Of a stretch of DNA of 8,576 bases, positions 1-5,944 are shown piece after piece. The notes below the pieces were generated by a model, which searched no databases, was not told where the DNA came from, and worked only from the letters and a program-made list of their open reading frames with translations. The translations under genes and the position numbers were made by a program. Where the stretch lies: contig JAIRLG010000043.1 of the NCBI GenBank assembly GCA_031259625.1, forward strand, positions 1 through 8,576. Direction: 5' to 3'. How positions within the stretch are numbered: the stretch's first letter is position 1; each line of letters starts with the position of its first letter. The stretch is from Puniceicoccales bacterium. GTDB lineage: Bacteria > Verrucomicrobiota > Verrucomicrobiae > Opitutales > LL51.

Positions 1-10
1 CTCCCAAAAA

Positions 11-86
11 TATCACAGAGGCTCCAAAACTCCCTGAGGCAGGTGATTGGAGAAAATAAATATCACAGAGGCTCCAGAACCCCCTG
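11..86. repeat. 50-bp-offset direct repeat at the 3' end of the lolD-like gene
   Basis: A 26-bp segment at 11-36 recurs at 61-86 with 24 of 26 identities, both beginning tatcacagaggctcc. The second copy (61-86) covers the last codons and the stop of the ABC ATPase gene on the minus strand. The first copy lies just downstream of that stop. Read on the minus strand, both copies spell QGVLEPL followed by a stop, and the differences inside those codons are synonymous (ggg/gga, ctg/ttg). The weaker match extends a few codons upstream (YRLH versus NHLP). The offset is 50 bp, so the outer copy is out of frame with the gene. The window edge hides whether more units follow. Confidence 0.75.
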
Positions 87-761
87 GTGGAGGCGGTATT
101 GGCGCCGAAGGCGGCGGGAGAAGGGAAGGTGGTGCGTGACCAGGAGGAGTGCCGTCTGCTCCTCTTGGCGGATGTCCTCCAGCAGCCGCATGACCTGCTC
201 GCCGGTGGATTCATCCAGATTGCCGGTGGGCTCGTCGGCGACGATAAGTCGGGGACGGTTCATGAAGGCCCGGGCTAGGGCCACCCGCTGGCGCTCGCCG
301 CCGGAAAGGCCCATCGGGAGGGAGAAACGGTGGGAGGAGAGGCCCAGGCGCTCCAGCAGAATTTCTGCCCGCCTGCGCCCCTCGGCCAGAGCGCGCCGGC
401 CGAAAATCCTACAGGGCAGGAGCAGATTTTCCAGCAGATCCAGCTCCGGCACCAGGGGACAACTCTGGAAGACGAAGCCGATTTGGGCGGCTCGGCGTCG
501 GGCCAAGACACGGCCGGGCCAGGTGTGGAGGGCCTCGCCGTTCCAGAAAACCTCGCCGCTGTCCGGTTTTTCCAGCGCGGCCAGGATGTGGAGAAAGGTG
601 CTCTTGCCGGCACCGGAAACCCCAGTGATCCCGACGGAGTCGCCGGGGAAGAGGGAGAAGGACAGGTCGCGCAAAATTTCTGTCCGCCCCTGGGGCCCGC
701 AAAAACCCTTCCGGATTCCGCGCAGCGCGACGCAGGGGACCGAGCCGAGACCTTCGAGCAT
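63..761 (-). CDS. lolD: LolD-type ABC transporter ATP-binding protein
   Basis: This 232-residue protein is an ABC ATPase of the MacB/LolD family, which powers release of lipoproteins or other substrates from the inner membrane together with a LolC/E-type permease. Visible motifs are Walker A GVSGAGKST (residues 47-55), the Q-loop in FVFQ (Q99) followed by a LolD-like PLVPELDLLENLLLP stretch, signature LSGGE (152-156), Walker B LIVADE (172-177), the D-loop in GNLD, and the switch histidine in LVTH (H210). The length matches LolD (about 220 to 235). The reading frame stays open upstream to 890, but those 43 residues run into a palindromic element and look non-coding, so I start at ATG 761, where similarity to the family begins. 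No clear Shine-Dalgarno is seen. No permease gene is in the window; it would lie downstream beyond position 1. The symbol is by family resemblance; a MacB-type exporter ATPase is the alternative. Confidence 0.85.
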   Translation of the reverse strand: MLEGLGSVPCVALRGIRKGFCGPQGRTEILRDLSFSLFPGDSVGITGVSGAGKSTFLHILAALEKPDSGEVFWNGEALHTWPGRVLARRRAAQIGFVFQSCPLVPELDLLENLLLPCRIFGRRALAEGRRRAEILLERLGLSSHRFSLPMGLSGGERQRVALARAFMNRPRLIVADEPTGNLDESTGEQVMRLLEDIRQEEQTALLLVTHHLPFSRRLRRQYRLHQGVLEPL

Positions 762-845
762 TTTTAGGAAAATTCGGAAAAATTCCCCCCTCGGCCAGCC
801 CAAAGGAATGTTTTTGAAAATTCCCCGGGCGATTTGAGTGAGGTC

Positions 846-947
846 GCCTTTGCGTGAGGGGCAGGGAAAGGAACTTTCCCTGCCCCTCACGCGGCGCCTG
901 CGCCGCTGCGCGCGCGGCAGGCGCCTGGGCCCTTCGGGCCCAAAGGC
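846..947 (+). repeat. Cloverleaf palindromic element, copy 1 (long-middle-short)
   Basis: The outer stem is gcctttg 846-852 with caaaggc 941-947; a few further pairs form outside it (842-843 with 950-951). Arm A is an 18-bp perfect stem, 853-870 with 874-891, loop gaa. Arm B is ggcgcctg 893-900 with caggcgcc 918-925 and an imperfect GC-rich tip. Arm C is 926-932 with 936-942, loop ttc, and competes with the outer stem for two bases. Only one base (892) is unpaired between arms A and B. It lies upstream of the lolD-like start and shares ggtcgcctttgcg with copy 2 and the right edge ccaaaggcagccccaaa with copy 5. No transposase-like gene is attached. Confidence 0.85.
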
Positions 948-1003
948 AGCCCCAAAATCAGCCGCTCCCGGCGAGGATGGAGAGAGTCTTGTCGTATTGA
1001 GTT

Positions 1004-1045
1004 GGACTCATCGTCTGATGGGACTCATGGTTCCATCATCTGATG
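1004..1045. repeat. Interleaved short direct and inverted repeats
   Basis: The 8-mer ggactcat occurs at 1004-1011 and 1021-1028. A near-palindromic 12-mer, catcRtctgatg, occurs at 1009-1020 and 1034-1045, 25 bp apart; the second copy has perfect 5-bp arms (CATCA/TGATG) around tc. This could be a paired operator or only slippage debris. It lies about 250 bp upstream of the lolD-like start, with two cloverleaf elements in the same gap, so no target gene can be assigned. Confidence 0.4.
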
Positions 1046-1096
1046 GCCTTATTGTTTTCTGGTCGCCTTTCTCGTCGCTTGTCAGTCGCTCGCCTG

Positions 1097-1197
1097 TCGG
1101 TCGCCTTTGCGCCGAGGGGAAATGGGAAAAGGATTTTTCCTTTCCCTTCGGCGGGCCCGCGCCGCGGGCCTGAGCCGAAGGCTCCAAAGGCGACCGA
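1097..1197 (+). repeat. Cloverleaf palindromic element, copy 2 (long-middle-short)
   Basis: The outer stem is a perfect 13 bp, tcggtcgcctttg 1097-1109 with caaaggcgaccga 1185-1197. Arm A spans 1110-1153, a long stem with one bulged t and two G-T pairs around loop gga (1131-1133). Arm B is ggcccgc 1154-1160 with gcgggcc 1164-1170, loop gcc. Arm C is gagcc 1172-1176 with ggctc 1180-1184, loop gaa. Only t1171 is unpaired between arms. The right edge runs into an A-tract (1197-1204). On the minus strand that is a T-tract lying before the structure, so the element does not resemble an intrinsic terminator of the SUFU gene. Confidence 0.88.
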
Positions 1198-1292
1198 AAA
1201 AAAACAATAGCCATTTCCCCACCCTTACTTCAAAACCTTTAGGAGAGAAACTTTCCGGAAAAATGAAAATCTACTCATCCAATAGACCTTAG
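1198..1292. other. AT-rich spacer after the SUFU gene
   Basis: Ninety-five bases between copy 2 of the cloverleaf and the SUFU stop codon. It begins with an A-run and is AT-rich like the SUFU gene itself. I see no open frame of note, no stable hairpin followed by T's on the minus strand, and no clear promoter. It may have arrived together with the AT-rich gene. Confidence 0.4.
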
Positions 1293-2093
1293 CTAGGGGC
1301 ACAGTGACGGCCGGTGTAAATCTACAATCAGCGGAAGCCCGCCATTTTTTTCCAAAAGGCGACACCAGGCCTCCTGCCCATACTCGAGACGATATTCCAT
1401 TTCCTCACGGTAAAGCGGAACAACGCGATACAAATTGACGACTACGCCATCGGAAGACACCATGCTTCCCCACTCTCCCTTTTCTTGCCAAAGGATACAT
1501 CCACACTGCTTCGTCCCAGTCACTAAAGGATCGTAGTCTGGGCCATTAGGGACGGTGTGACTATGCCCAAACCAAGTCTTATATTCATGGGGAGCTTTGG
1601 CCAAAAATTTGAGCCAATGGATAGGCCATGTTTCCTCTAAAGGCCCATTCTGCAATAATTTTCCGACGATACAGATCTGTCCCATGGGAAAATCCTTTGG
1701 AAGTAACATAAAGAGCTCCGCCCGATCCAAATTGCCTCGTTCTTTTCTCAATCCCTTTGGCAAAGGCATCGCAAGGTCGCTCATGCCGCTTGTGAAAAGA
1801 ACATAATAGGGATGTTTTTCGTTAGGACTTTTGATGAATACATCAAGATGAACAATATCGGACAAAATTTCATGGAACACGAACGTTTCCATATCCGGAA
1901 ATAGATGGTCAAAATGCTTTTCAATCTCTTCACAATGGATACAGGTCTCGTGAGGGCTTTGCCAAGTATTGGATTTTTTAGGTACATAGCGAGAGACAGG
2001 AATCCCTCCTTTTGAAACACCCGTATATGAACACGAAAGCAATAGAGCCACAACCAAGGCGAAGGACAGCACGAACAGGGAAAATTTTCTCAC
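1293..2093 (-). CDS. SUFU (suppressor of fused) domain lipoprotein
   Basis: The 266-residue protein starts at GTG (2093-2091) with MRKF, a hydrophobic stretch, and a lipobox LLSC with the acylated cysteine at residue 21, so it should be an exported lipoprotein. The rest reads as a bacterial SUFU domain (Pfam SUFU family): HEILSDIVHLDV (74-85), YYVLFTSGMSDLAMPLP (96-112), AELFMLLP (125-132), WPIHWLKFLAKAPHEYKTW (156-174), HTVPNG (179-184) and VPLYREEMEY (225-234). A CIHC pair sits at 51-54. Bacterial SUFU proteins are often immunity proteins against polymorphic toxins; no toxin gene is beside it here, and a lipid anchor is unusual. It starts 20 bp after the acp stop and may be co-transcribed. 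Hand counts of G+C in three 60-base lines (1321, 1561 and 1801) give 33, 26 and 19, against 40 of 60 in a ruvB line (2941), which suggests horizontal acquisition. Confidence 0.85.
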   Translation of the reverse strand: MRKFSLFVLSFALVVALLLSCSYTGVSKGGIPVSRYVPKKSNTWQSPHETCIHCEEIEKHFDHLFPDMETFVFHEILSDIVHLDVFIKSPNEKHPYYVLFTSGMSDLAMPLPKGLRKERGNLDRAELFMLLPKDFPMGQICIVGKLLQNGPLEETWPIHWLKFLAKAPHEYKTWFGHSHTVPNGPDYDPLVTGTKQCGCILWQEKGEWGSMVSSDGVVVNLYRVVPLYREEMEYRLEYGQEAWCRLLEKNGGLPLIVDLHRPSLCP

Positions 2094-2113
2094 AATTTAT
2101 CCCGATGTTAGAC

Positions 2114-2356
2114 CTAAAACTTATCCGCCAGATACTCCGCGCAGGAATTCAGGGACTCCAGACGCTTGTATTCCGCCTCCGGCACCTCGATATTGTGGCG
2201 CTTGCGCAGCTCCATCACGATGTCCAAAAAATCCATCGAGTCCAGATCCAACTGTTCCCGCAGCGGCACATCCGGCTTCACCTGCGAGAGATCCTCATCC
2301 GGCGCAATTTCCCGAATGATGTCCAGAATCACTTTGTGAATTTCCTCTCCGGTCAT
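2114..2356 (-). CDS. Acyl carrier protein
   Basis: An 80-residue acidic protein with the acyl carrier fold. The phosphopantetheine attachment serine is S40 in LDLDSMDFLDIV, preceded by the usual helix I (EEIHKVILDIIREIAPDED) and followed by the ELRKRHNIEVPEAEY helix and loop. It carries acyl intermediates as thioesters in the cytoplasm. The DSMDFLD form, rather than the DSLDxVEL of the main fatty-acid AcpP, suggests an accessory carrier, possibly for lipid or secondary metabolite work; its partner enzymes are not in the window. The start is ATG 2356 with a Shine-Dalgarno-like aggaagg about 11 bases upstream. The SUFU lipoprotein gene follows after 20 bp. Confidence 0.9.
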   Translation of the reverse strand: MTGEEIHKVILDIIREIAPDEDLSQVKPDVPLREQLDLDSMDFLDIVMELRKRHNIEVPEAEYKRLESLNSCAEYLADKF

Positions 2357-2426
2357 GGTCTAATAAGCCTTCCTACCCACTCTGGTTTTGGAAGAAAGCG
2401 GCCACTGTCAAGTTCTTTGCTTCTTA

Positions 2427-2525
2427 GGGCCGGCTTTGCCCGGGCTCCTGGCAAAGAAATTTGTCAGGAGTCCGGGGGTGGCCCGCTCCGCGGGCCACGA
2501 TTCCCTTGGAATCCAAAGCCGGCCC
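2427..2525 (+). repeat. Cloverleaf palindromic element, copy 3 (long-middle-short)
   Basis: The outer stem is a perfect 12 bp, gggccggctttg 2427-2438 with caaagccggccc 2514-2525. Arm A is 17 bp, 2439-2455 with 2460-2476, including two G-T pairs and loop gaaa. Arm B is 9 bp, gtggcccgc 2478-2486 with 2490-2498, loop tcc. Arm C is 6 bp, gattcc 2499-2504 with ggaatc 2508-2513, loop ctt. A single base (2477) is unpaired outside the loops. The element starts 10 bp beyond the ruvB stop codon and lies 70 bp in front of acp, so it would sit in the ruvB 3' region or the acp leader. Confidence 0.9.
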
Positions 2526-2535
2526 CAAGCAACCC

Positions 2536-3558
2536 TCAGAAATGAATCTCGGACTGGGTCGAGACCCGCGACAGCGGTTCTAATCCCAGTTTTTCCCAGG
2601 CCTTGGCGCTCAGGAGGCGCCCCTGCGGCGTCCGCTGCAGATAGCCCTCCTGCACCAGATAGGGCTCGTGCACCTCCTCCAGCGTGTGCCGATCCTCACC
2701 GATCGCGGCGGCCAGAGTCCCGATGCCGACCGGCCCCCCGTTGTAGTTCTCCGCCAGGCAATTCAGAATCTGCTTATCCATCTCGTCGAGACCGGAGGCG
2801 TCGATCTCCAGCAGTTCCAAAGCCTCCCGGGTCAGGGCCACCACGATCGCAGGGTTTTCCCGCTGCTGACAGTAGTCCCGGACGAAGCCCAGGAGATTGT
2901 TGGCTATCCTCGGCGTTCCCCGCGAGCGGCGGGCGATTTCCTCGGCACTTTCCTGGTCGATCTCGACCGGCAGGAGTCGGGCACTGCGCCGGACGATCTG
3001 AGTCAGATCACCGACCTCGTAGTAGCCCAGACGGGTTTGGAGCGTGAAGCGGCTGCGCAGCGGCGGGGTCAGGAGGCCGGTGCGGGTCGTCGCTCCGACC
3101 AGGGTGAATCTCGGCAGATCCAGGCGAATCGAGCGCGCCTGGGGGCCCTGGTCGATCAGGATATCGATGCAAAAATCCTCCATCGCGGAATAGAGGTACT
3201 CCTCCACCGCCCGTGGCAGGCGATGGATCTCGTCGATGAACAGCACATTGCCCGGCTCCAGGCTCGTCAGCAATCCGGCCAGATCACTGGCTTTTTCGAT
3301 CACCGGCCCCGAGGTGATGCGGGTCTGGGTTCCCATTTCGCGGCCGAGGATCATCGCCAGGGTCGTCTTGCCCAGCCCGGGCGGGCCGCTCAGCAGCACA
3401 TGCCGTAGGGATTCGCCGCGCTGCCGCGCCGCACCGGTCATGACCCGTAGGCGCTCCAGGGTGCGCCTCTGGCCGATGAAGTCATCGAAGCCCTTCGGCC
3501 TCAGCGAAGGGTCTACGGCCGCCTCCGTGGCCTTTTTCAACGACAGTTTGGGTTCCAT
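2536..3558 (-). CDS. ruvB: Holliday junction branch migration DNA helicase RuvB
   Basis: This 340-residue AAA+ ATPase drives branch migration of Holliday junctions with RuvA and hands them to RuvC. It shows the family layout: N-terminal DPSLRPKGFDDFIGQ, Walker A GPPGLGKTT (58-66), Walker B FIDE followed by IH (107-112), sensor 1 in TLVGATTR (152-159), the arginine finger in PLRSRF (166-171), sensor 2 RGTPRIANNLL (213-223), and the C-terminal winged helix ending in EPYLVQEGYLQRTPQGR. The length is normal and no key residue is missing. The start is ATG 3558. Neither ruvA nor ruvC is adjacent. The gene is flanked by cloverleaf elements on both sides (copy 3 after the stop, copy 4 before the start) and preceded by an 18-bp tandem repeat. 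Confidence 0.97.
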   Translation of the reverse strand: MEPKLSLKKATEAAVDPSLRPKGFDDFIGQRRTLERLRVMTGAARQRGESLRHVLLSGPPGLGKTTLAMILGREMGTQTRITSGPVIEKASDLAGLLTSLEPGNVLFIDEIHRLPRAVEEYLYSAMEDFCIDILIDQGPQARSIRLDLPRFTLVGATTRTGLLTPPLRSRFTLQTRLGYYEVGDLTQIVRRSARLLPVEIDQESAEEIARRSRGTPRIANNLLGFVRDYCQQRENPAIVVALTREALELLEIDASGLDEMDKQILNCLAENYNGGPVGIGTLAAAIGEDRHTLEEVHEPYLVQEGYLQRTPQGRLLSAKAWEKLGLEPLSRVSTQSEIHF

Positions 3559-3572
3559 ATTAAATGTAATGA

Positions 3573-3614
3573 TCTGGATAAGTATAATAGTCTAGATAAG
3601 TATAATAATCTAGA
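3573..3614. repeat. 18-bp tandem repeat upstream of ruvB with TATACT motifs
   Basis: Two full 18-bp units, tctRgataagtataataR, lie at 3573-3590 and 3591-3608, followed by the first six bases of a third (tctaga). On the minus strand each unit carries TATACT (3586-3581 and 3604-3599), close to a sigma-70 -10 box, and the nearer one is about 22 bp from the ruvB ATG. The second and third units begin with the palindrome tctaga. No convincing -35 box precedes either motif. The block is strongly AT-rich between GC-rich neighbours, so a promoter or operator role is plausible but unproven. Confidence 0.55.
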
Positions 3615-3618
3615 GGGG

Positions 3619-3722
3619 CGCGCGCGATGGCCCGCCGCGGGAGGGCCGCCGGAGGCGGCCTCCCGCGGCGAAGGCGCTCCCGCAGGAGCGCCCCCTGGCT
3701 CTGCCAGGGGCCATCGCGCGCG
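3619..3722 (+). repeat. Cloverleaf palindromic element, copy 4 (long-middle-short)
   Basis: The outer stem is 13 to 14 bp, cgcgcgcgatggcc 3619-3632 with its complement 3709-3722. Arm A is 17 bp with one bulged g, 3633-3650 with 3654-3670, loop gga. Arm B is 8 bp, ggcgctcc 3673-3680 with ggagcgcc 3685-3692, loop cgca. Arm C is 7 bp, ccctggc 3693-3699 with gccaggg 3703-3709, loop tct. Only two bases (3671-3672) separate arms A and B. The outer stem has no GCCTTTG edge, so this copy is kin by architecture rather than by sequence. It fills most of the 190-bp gap between the trxB stop and the ruvB start. Confidence 0.88.
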
Positions 3723-3748
3723 AATAGTGGGGCAACGGGGGAAAGGTC

Positions 3749-4813
3749 TCATCCGACGAGGGTGCGTTCGGCCTCCAGCGCCGCCTGGCAGCCCATGGCC
3801 GCCGCCGTGATGGCCTGGCGGTAGGACGGATCGGCGCAGTCTCCGGCCCGAAAAATTCCCTGGAAAGCCCTCTGGGGGTCTTCCCATCCCGCGATCTTCA
3901 CCCCGTCCCCCCGAATATAGCCCCGCTCGTCGAGGGGCAGGGCGTCGTGGAAAGGGGCCGTATTGGGCACCTGGCCGATGGCCAGAAAAACGGCACTGCA
4001 GGGCAGGGTCTTCTCCTCCGGCGTTTCCCCATGCCGAATCTGCAGGGAAACGAGCCTTTCGTCCCCCTCCAGGCGGAGGGGAATGCTATTCCACAGGATC
4101 GAGATTTTTTCATGGGCCATCACCCGTTCGGCCATGATCTTCGAGGCCCGCAGTTGGTCACGGCGGTGCACCAGATGGACGCGCGAGCAGAAGCGCGCGA
4201 GGAACAGCGCATCTTCGCAGGCGGTGTCGCCCCCACCGACGACCACCACCTCCCGATGGCGATAAAAGGCCCCATCGCAGGTGGCGCAGGTGCTGACGCC
4301 CCGGCCGCCGAAAAATTTTTCCTCCCCCGGGATACCCAGCTTCCGCGGTGTCGCCCCCACCGCCACGATGACCGTTTGGGCCCACAGGTTCTCCGTTTCG
4401 CCCCGTAGGCATTTCTGGACATCGGGCCGGCCACACCGTGGGGATTTCCCCTCCGCCGAGAATTCCAAACGCCGGATGCGGTCCGAGCGAAAGCGCGCGC
4501 CGAATTTTTCGGCCTGCCGGCGCATGTTCCGGACGAGCTCCGGGCCCGAAATGCCCTCCGGAAACCCGGGGAAATTCTCCACGTGGTCTGTAGTCGTCAA
4601 CTGGCCCCCCGGTTGAGCCCCCTCGATGACCAGGGGCTCCAGGCCGGCCCTAGCAGCATAGATGGCCGCGCTCAGGCCGGCGCAACCGCTGCCGATGATG
4701 ATCAGTTTTTCCGGTTGGGGCTGCCTTTGCGCCGAAGCCCCCTCCGGGGGCTTCGGCGGGGCCCGCCTTTGGGCGGGCCGCTTCCTTTGGAAGCCAAAGG
4801 CAGCCCCAAACAT
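3749..4813 (-). CDS. trxB: Thioredoxin reductase with an in-frame palindromic insertion
   Basis: This FAD- and NADPH-dependent flavoprotein reduces thioredoxin in the cytoplasm. Counted from ATG 4813, motifs are FAD-binding GSGCAG (41-46), GGQLTTTDHVENFPGFP, the redox CATC (176-179), NADPH-binding GGGDTACE (193-200) and the C-terminal FAD motif GIFRAGDCAD with GD at 324-325. The protein is 354 residues, about 30 more than usual. The excess is residues 2-33, encoded by 4810-4715, which is cloverleaf copy 5. No ATG, GTG or TTG codon lies between ATG 4813 and the canonical EKLIIIGSG start, so the insert should be translated unless a CTG is used. Deleting those 96 bases gives MPEKLIIIGSG in frame. 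An in-frame ATG at 4834 is an alternative start. The CPBP protease gene ends 65 bp upstream. Confidence 0.92.
   Translation of the reverse strand: MFGAAFGFQRKRPAQRRAPPKPPEGASAQRQPQPEKLIIIGSGCAGLSAAIYAARAGLEPLVIEGAQPGGQLTTTDHVENFPGFPEGISGPELVRNMRRQAEKFGARFRSDRIRRLEFSAEGKSPRCGRPDVQKCLRGETENLWAQTVIVAVGATPRKLGIPGEEKFFGGRGVSTCATCDGAFYRHREVVVVGGGDTACEDALFLARFCSRVHLVHRRDQLRASKIMAERVMAHEKISILWNSIPLRLEGDERLVSLQIRHGETPEEKTLPCSAVFLAIGQVPNTAPFHDALPLDERGYIRGDGVKIAGWEDPQRAFQGIFRAGDCADPSYRQAITAAAMGCQAALEAERTLVG
4715..4809 (+). repeat. Cloverleaf palindromic element, copy 5, inside the trxB 5' coding end
   Basis: The outer stem is the longest of the set, a perfect 15 bp, ttggggctgcctttg 4715-4729 with its complement 4795-4809. 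Arm A is 13 bp, cgccgaagccccc 4730-4742 with 4746-4758, loop tcc. Arm B is 8 bp, ggcccgcc 4760-4767 with ggcgggcc 4772-4779, loop tttg. Arm C is 6 bp, gcttcc 4780-4785 with ggaagc 4789-4794, loop ttt. One base (4759) is unpaired between arms. The left edge gcctttgcgccga matches copy 2 and the right edge ccaaaggcagccccaaa matches copy 1. With one flanking base it adds 32 codons directly after the trxB start codon. Confidence 0.92.
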
Positions 4814-4878
4814 ACTGTCTTCAGACTGGACCATGCCGCTGACCCATTCTCATGCGAGCTCTCCCACAGTCCGCAACC

Positions 4879-5877
4879 CTAATCCGCCCGGACGTTTTTT
4901 TCCCCTCTTCGGCCCAAACGCCGCAGGCAATACGCCATCAATAGGAGCAGGTAGAGGGTTGCCGGCGCATCCGTCAGGCGCCAGGTGCCCAGGAAGGGAT
5001 GGGGCGAATTTAGCGCCACGTCGACGGCCTTTTTGTAGAGCATAAGCATCCAGACCAGGCCCGCGTGCAGGCCCATGGCCGGAGCGAGGGAGTGGTGGCG
5101 GAGTGCCAGCTGGGCCAGTACGAGACCCAGGAAAAAGAGAATCGCCAGGGGCAGCGGAGAGGCATTTTGAAAAACCCCGAAGACGTGCTCGTACAGGGCC
5201 CGGAATCCGCTCCCCATTGTCACCGCCTCCGGTGCCAAATCCCAGGAGGAGTGCGAGATTCCGAAATGGGCGCCGGCGAAGATCAGGGCACTGGCAAAAA
5301 TGGCCCACCGCTCCCGCAGAGGGCGCAGCAAAGAGCCCAGGAGGCATCCACGGAAGAAGATCTCCTCCAGAAGGGCGATGCAGCCCGCGCTCAGGCCGTA
5401 GCAGAGGGCCCATCCCGCCAGTTTCGGCGTCCAAGGCATGAGCCTAAAGGGGAAGCAAGCCATCTGCAGGCCCATCAGGCACAGATCCATCATCACGCCG
5501 ATGGCGAAGAATTTCCAGAAGAGGGCGATTTGCGAGCCCCTCCACAACCTCAGCCCTTCCCGAACGGAGGCCCAGAGCTCCGCCGTCCGGCGGGCCCGAA
5601 GGCCCTTCACACCGAGCATCAGCGCGAAGAAAAACAGGTGCAGGCGGTCGAAAATCACCCCGAAGTTCTTCGACAATAGGTGGGAAATGGCGCCGTTCGG
5701 CATCCGGAGATTCCAGAGCAGGAGCAGGCGGATGAGCGGGGGCACGAGAAGCGCCGCCAGCAAAAGGGAGCCGATGTATAGGCAGAGGATGGATTGCCAG
5801 GAAACTAGCTCCCGCCGAAAGAAAATCGACCCCTCCACAGGGGAGGAGTTTTTCGTTCCGCCCACTCCGGCGAGCAT
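4879..5877 (-). CDS. CPBP-family intramembrane metalloprotease
   Basis: Counted from ATG 5877, this 332-residue, multi-pass membrane protein carries the CPBP (CAAX protease and bacteriocin-processing, Abi/Rce1-like) motifs: EEIFFRG (E171, E172, R176), FAGAH (200-204) and GLHAGLVW (H271). In the family these residues bind a metal and cleave substrates within the membrane; in many bacteria the substrate is unknown, as here. Hydrophobic segments are visible around 30-55, 78-90, 118-140, 158-172, 190-204, 240-258 and 303-318. The frame stays open upstream to 6228, but that stretch runs through cloverleaf copy 6 and low-complexity sequence and lacks membrane character. I therefore start at 5877; GTG codons just inside are alternatives. 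It is the first of the minus-strand genes and trxB follows 65 bp later. Confidence 0.85.
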   Translation of the reverse strand: MLAGVGGTKNSSPVEGSIFFRRELVSWQSILCLYIGSLLLAALLVPPLIRLLLLWNLRMPNGAISHLLSKNFGVIFDRLHLFFFALMLGVKGLRARRTAELWASVREGLRLWRGSQIALFWKFFAIGVMMDLCLMGLQMACFPFRLMPWTPKLAGWALCYGLSAGCIALLEEIFFRGCLLGSLLRPLRERWAIFASALIFAGAHFGISHSSWDLAPEAVTMGSGFRALYEHVFGVFQNASPLPLAILFFLGLVLAQLALRHHSLAPAMGLHAGLVWMLMLYKKAVDVALNSPHPFLGTWRLTDAPATLYLLLLMAYCLRRLGRRGEKNVRAD

Positions 5878-5944
5878 CGGCCGATGGTCCCCGGTGTCAA
5901 GCGTGGGGAATGGGGAAGTGTGAGGCTGCTGCAAATATGGGGTA

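Noticed and set aside
43..837. 264-codon open frame on the plus strand opposite the ABC ATPase
   Set aside because: Arg/Ser-rich low-complexity translation antiparallel to a gene with all ABC motifs; a shadow caused by high GC.
762..890. 43-residue N-terminal extension of the ABC ATPase in an open frame
   Set aside because: The extension begins inside arm A of cloverleaf copy 1 and has no ABC ATPase similarity; with ATG 761 the protein has the normal LolD length.
1097..1204. Cloverleaf copy 2 plus A/T tract as an intrinsic terminator
   Set aside because: For the minus-strand SUFU transcript the T-run comes before the hairpins, not after them, and on the plus strand the run is of A's. The three-arm form also recurs where no terminator is needed.
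2380..2411. TTGACA at 2411-2406 (minus strand) as the acp promoter -35 box
   Set aside because: No acceptable -10 hexamer lies at 16 to 18 bp, and the sigma-54-like reading TGGCCG...TTCC lacks the needed GC at -12.
4850..5434. 194-codon open frame on the minus strand in another frame of the CPBP gene
   Set aside because: Gly/Pro/Arg-rich with no recognisable domain, and it overlaps the frame that carries the EEIFFRG, FAGAH and GLHAG motifs.
5876..5899. TTGACA at 5899-5894 (minus strand) as the CPBP promoter
   Set aside because: It sits 16 bases before the chosen ATG, leaving no room for a -10 box and leader; it would only work with a later start codon.
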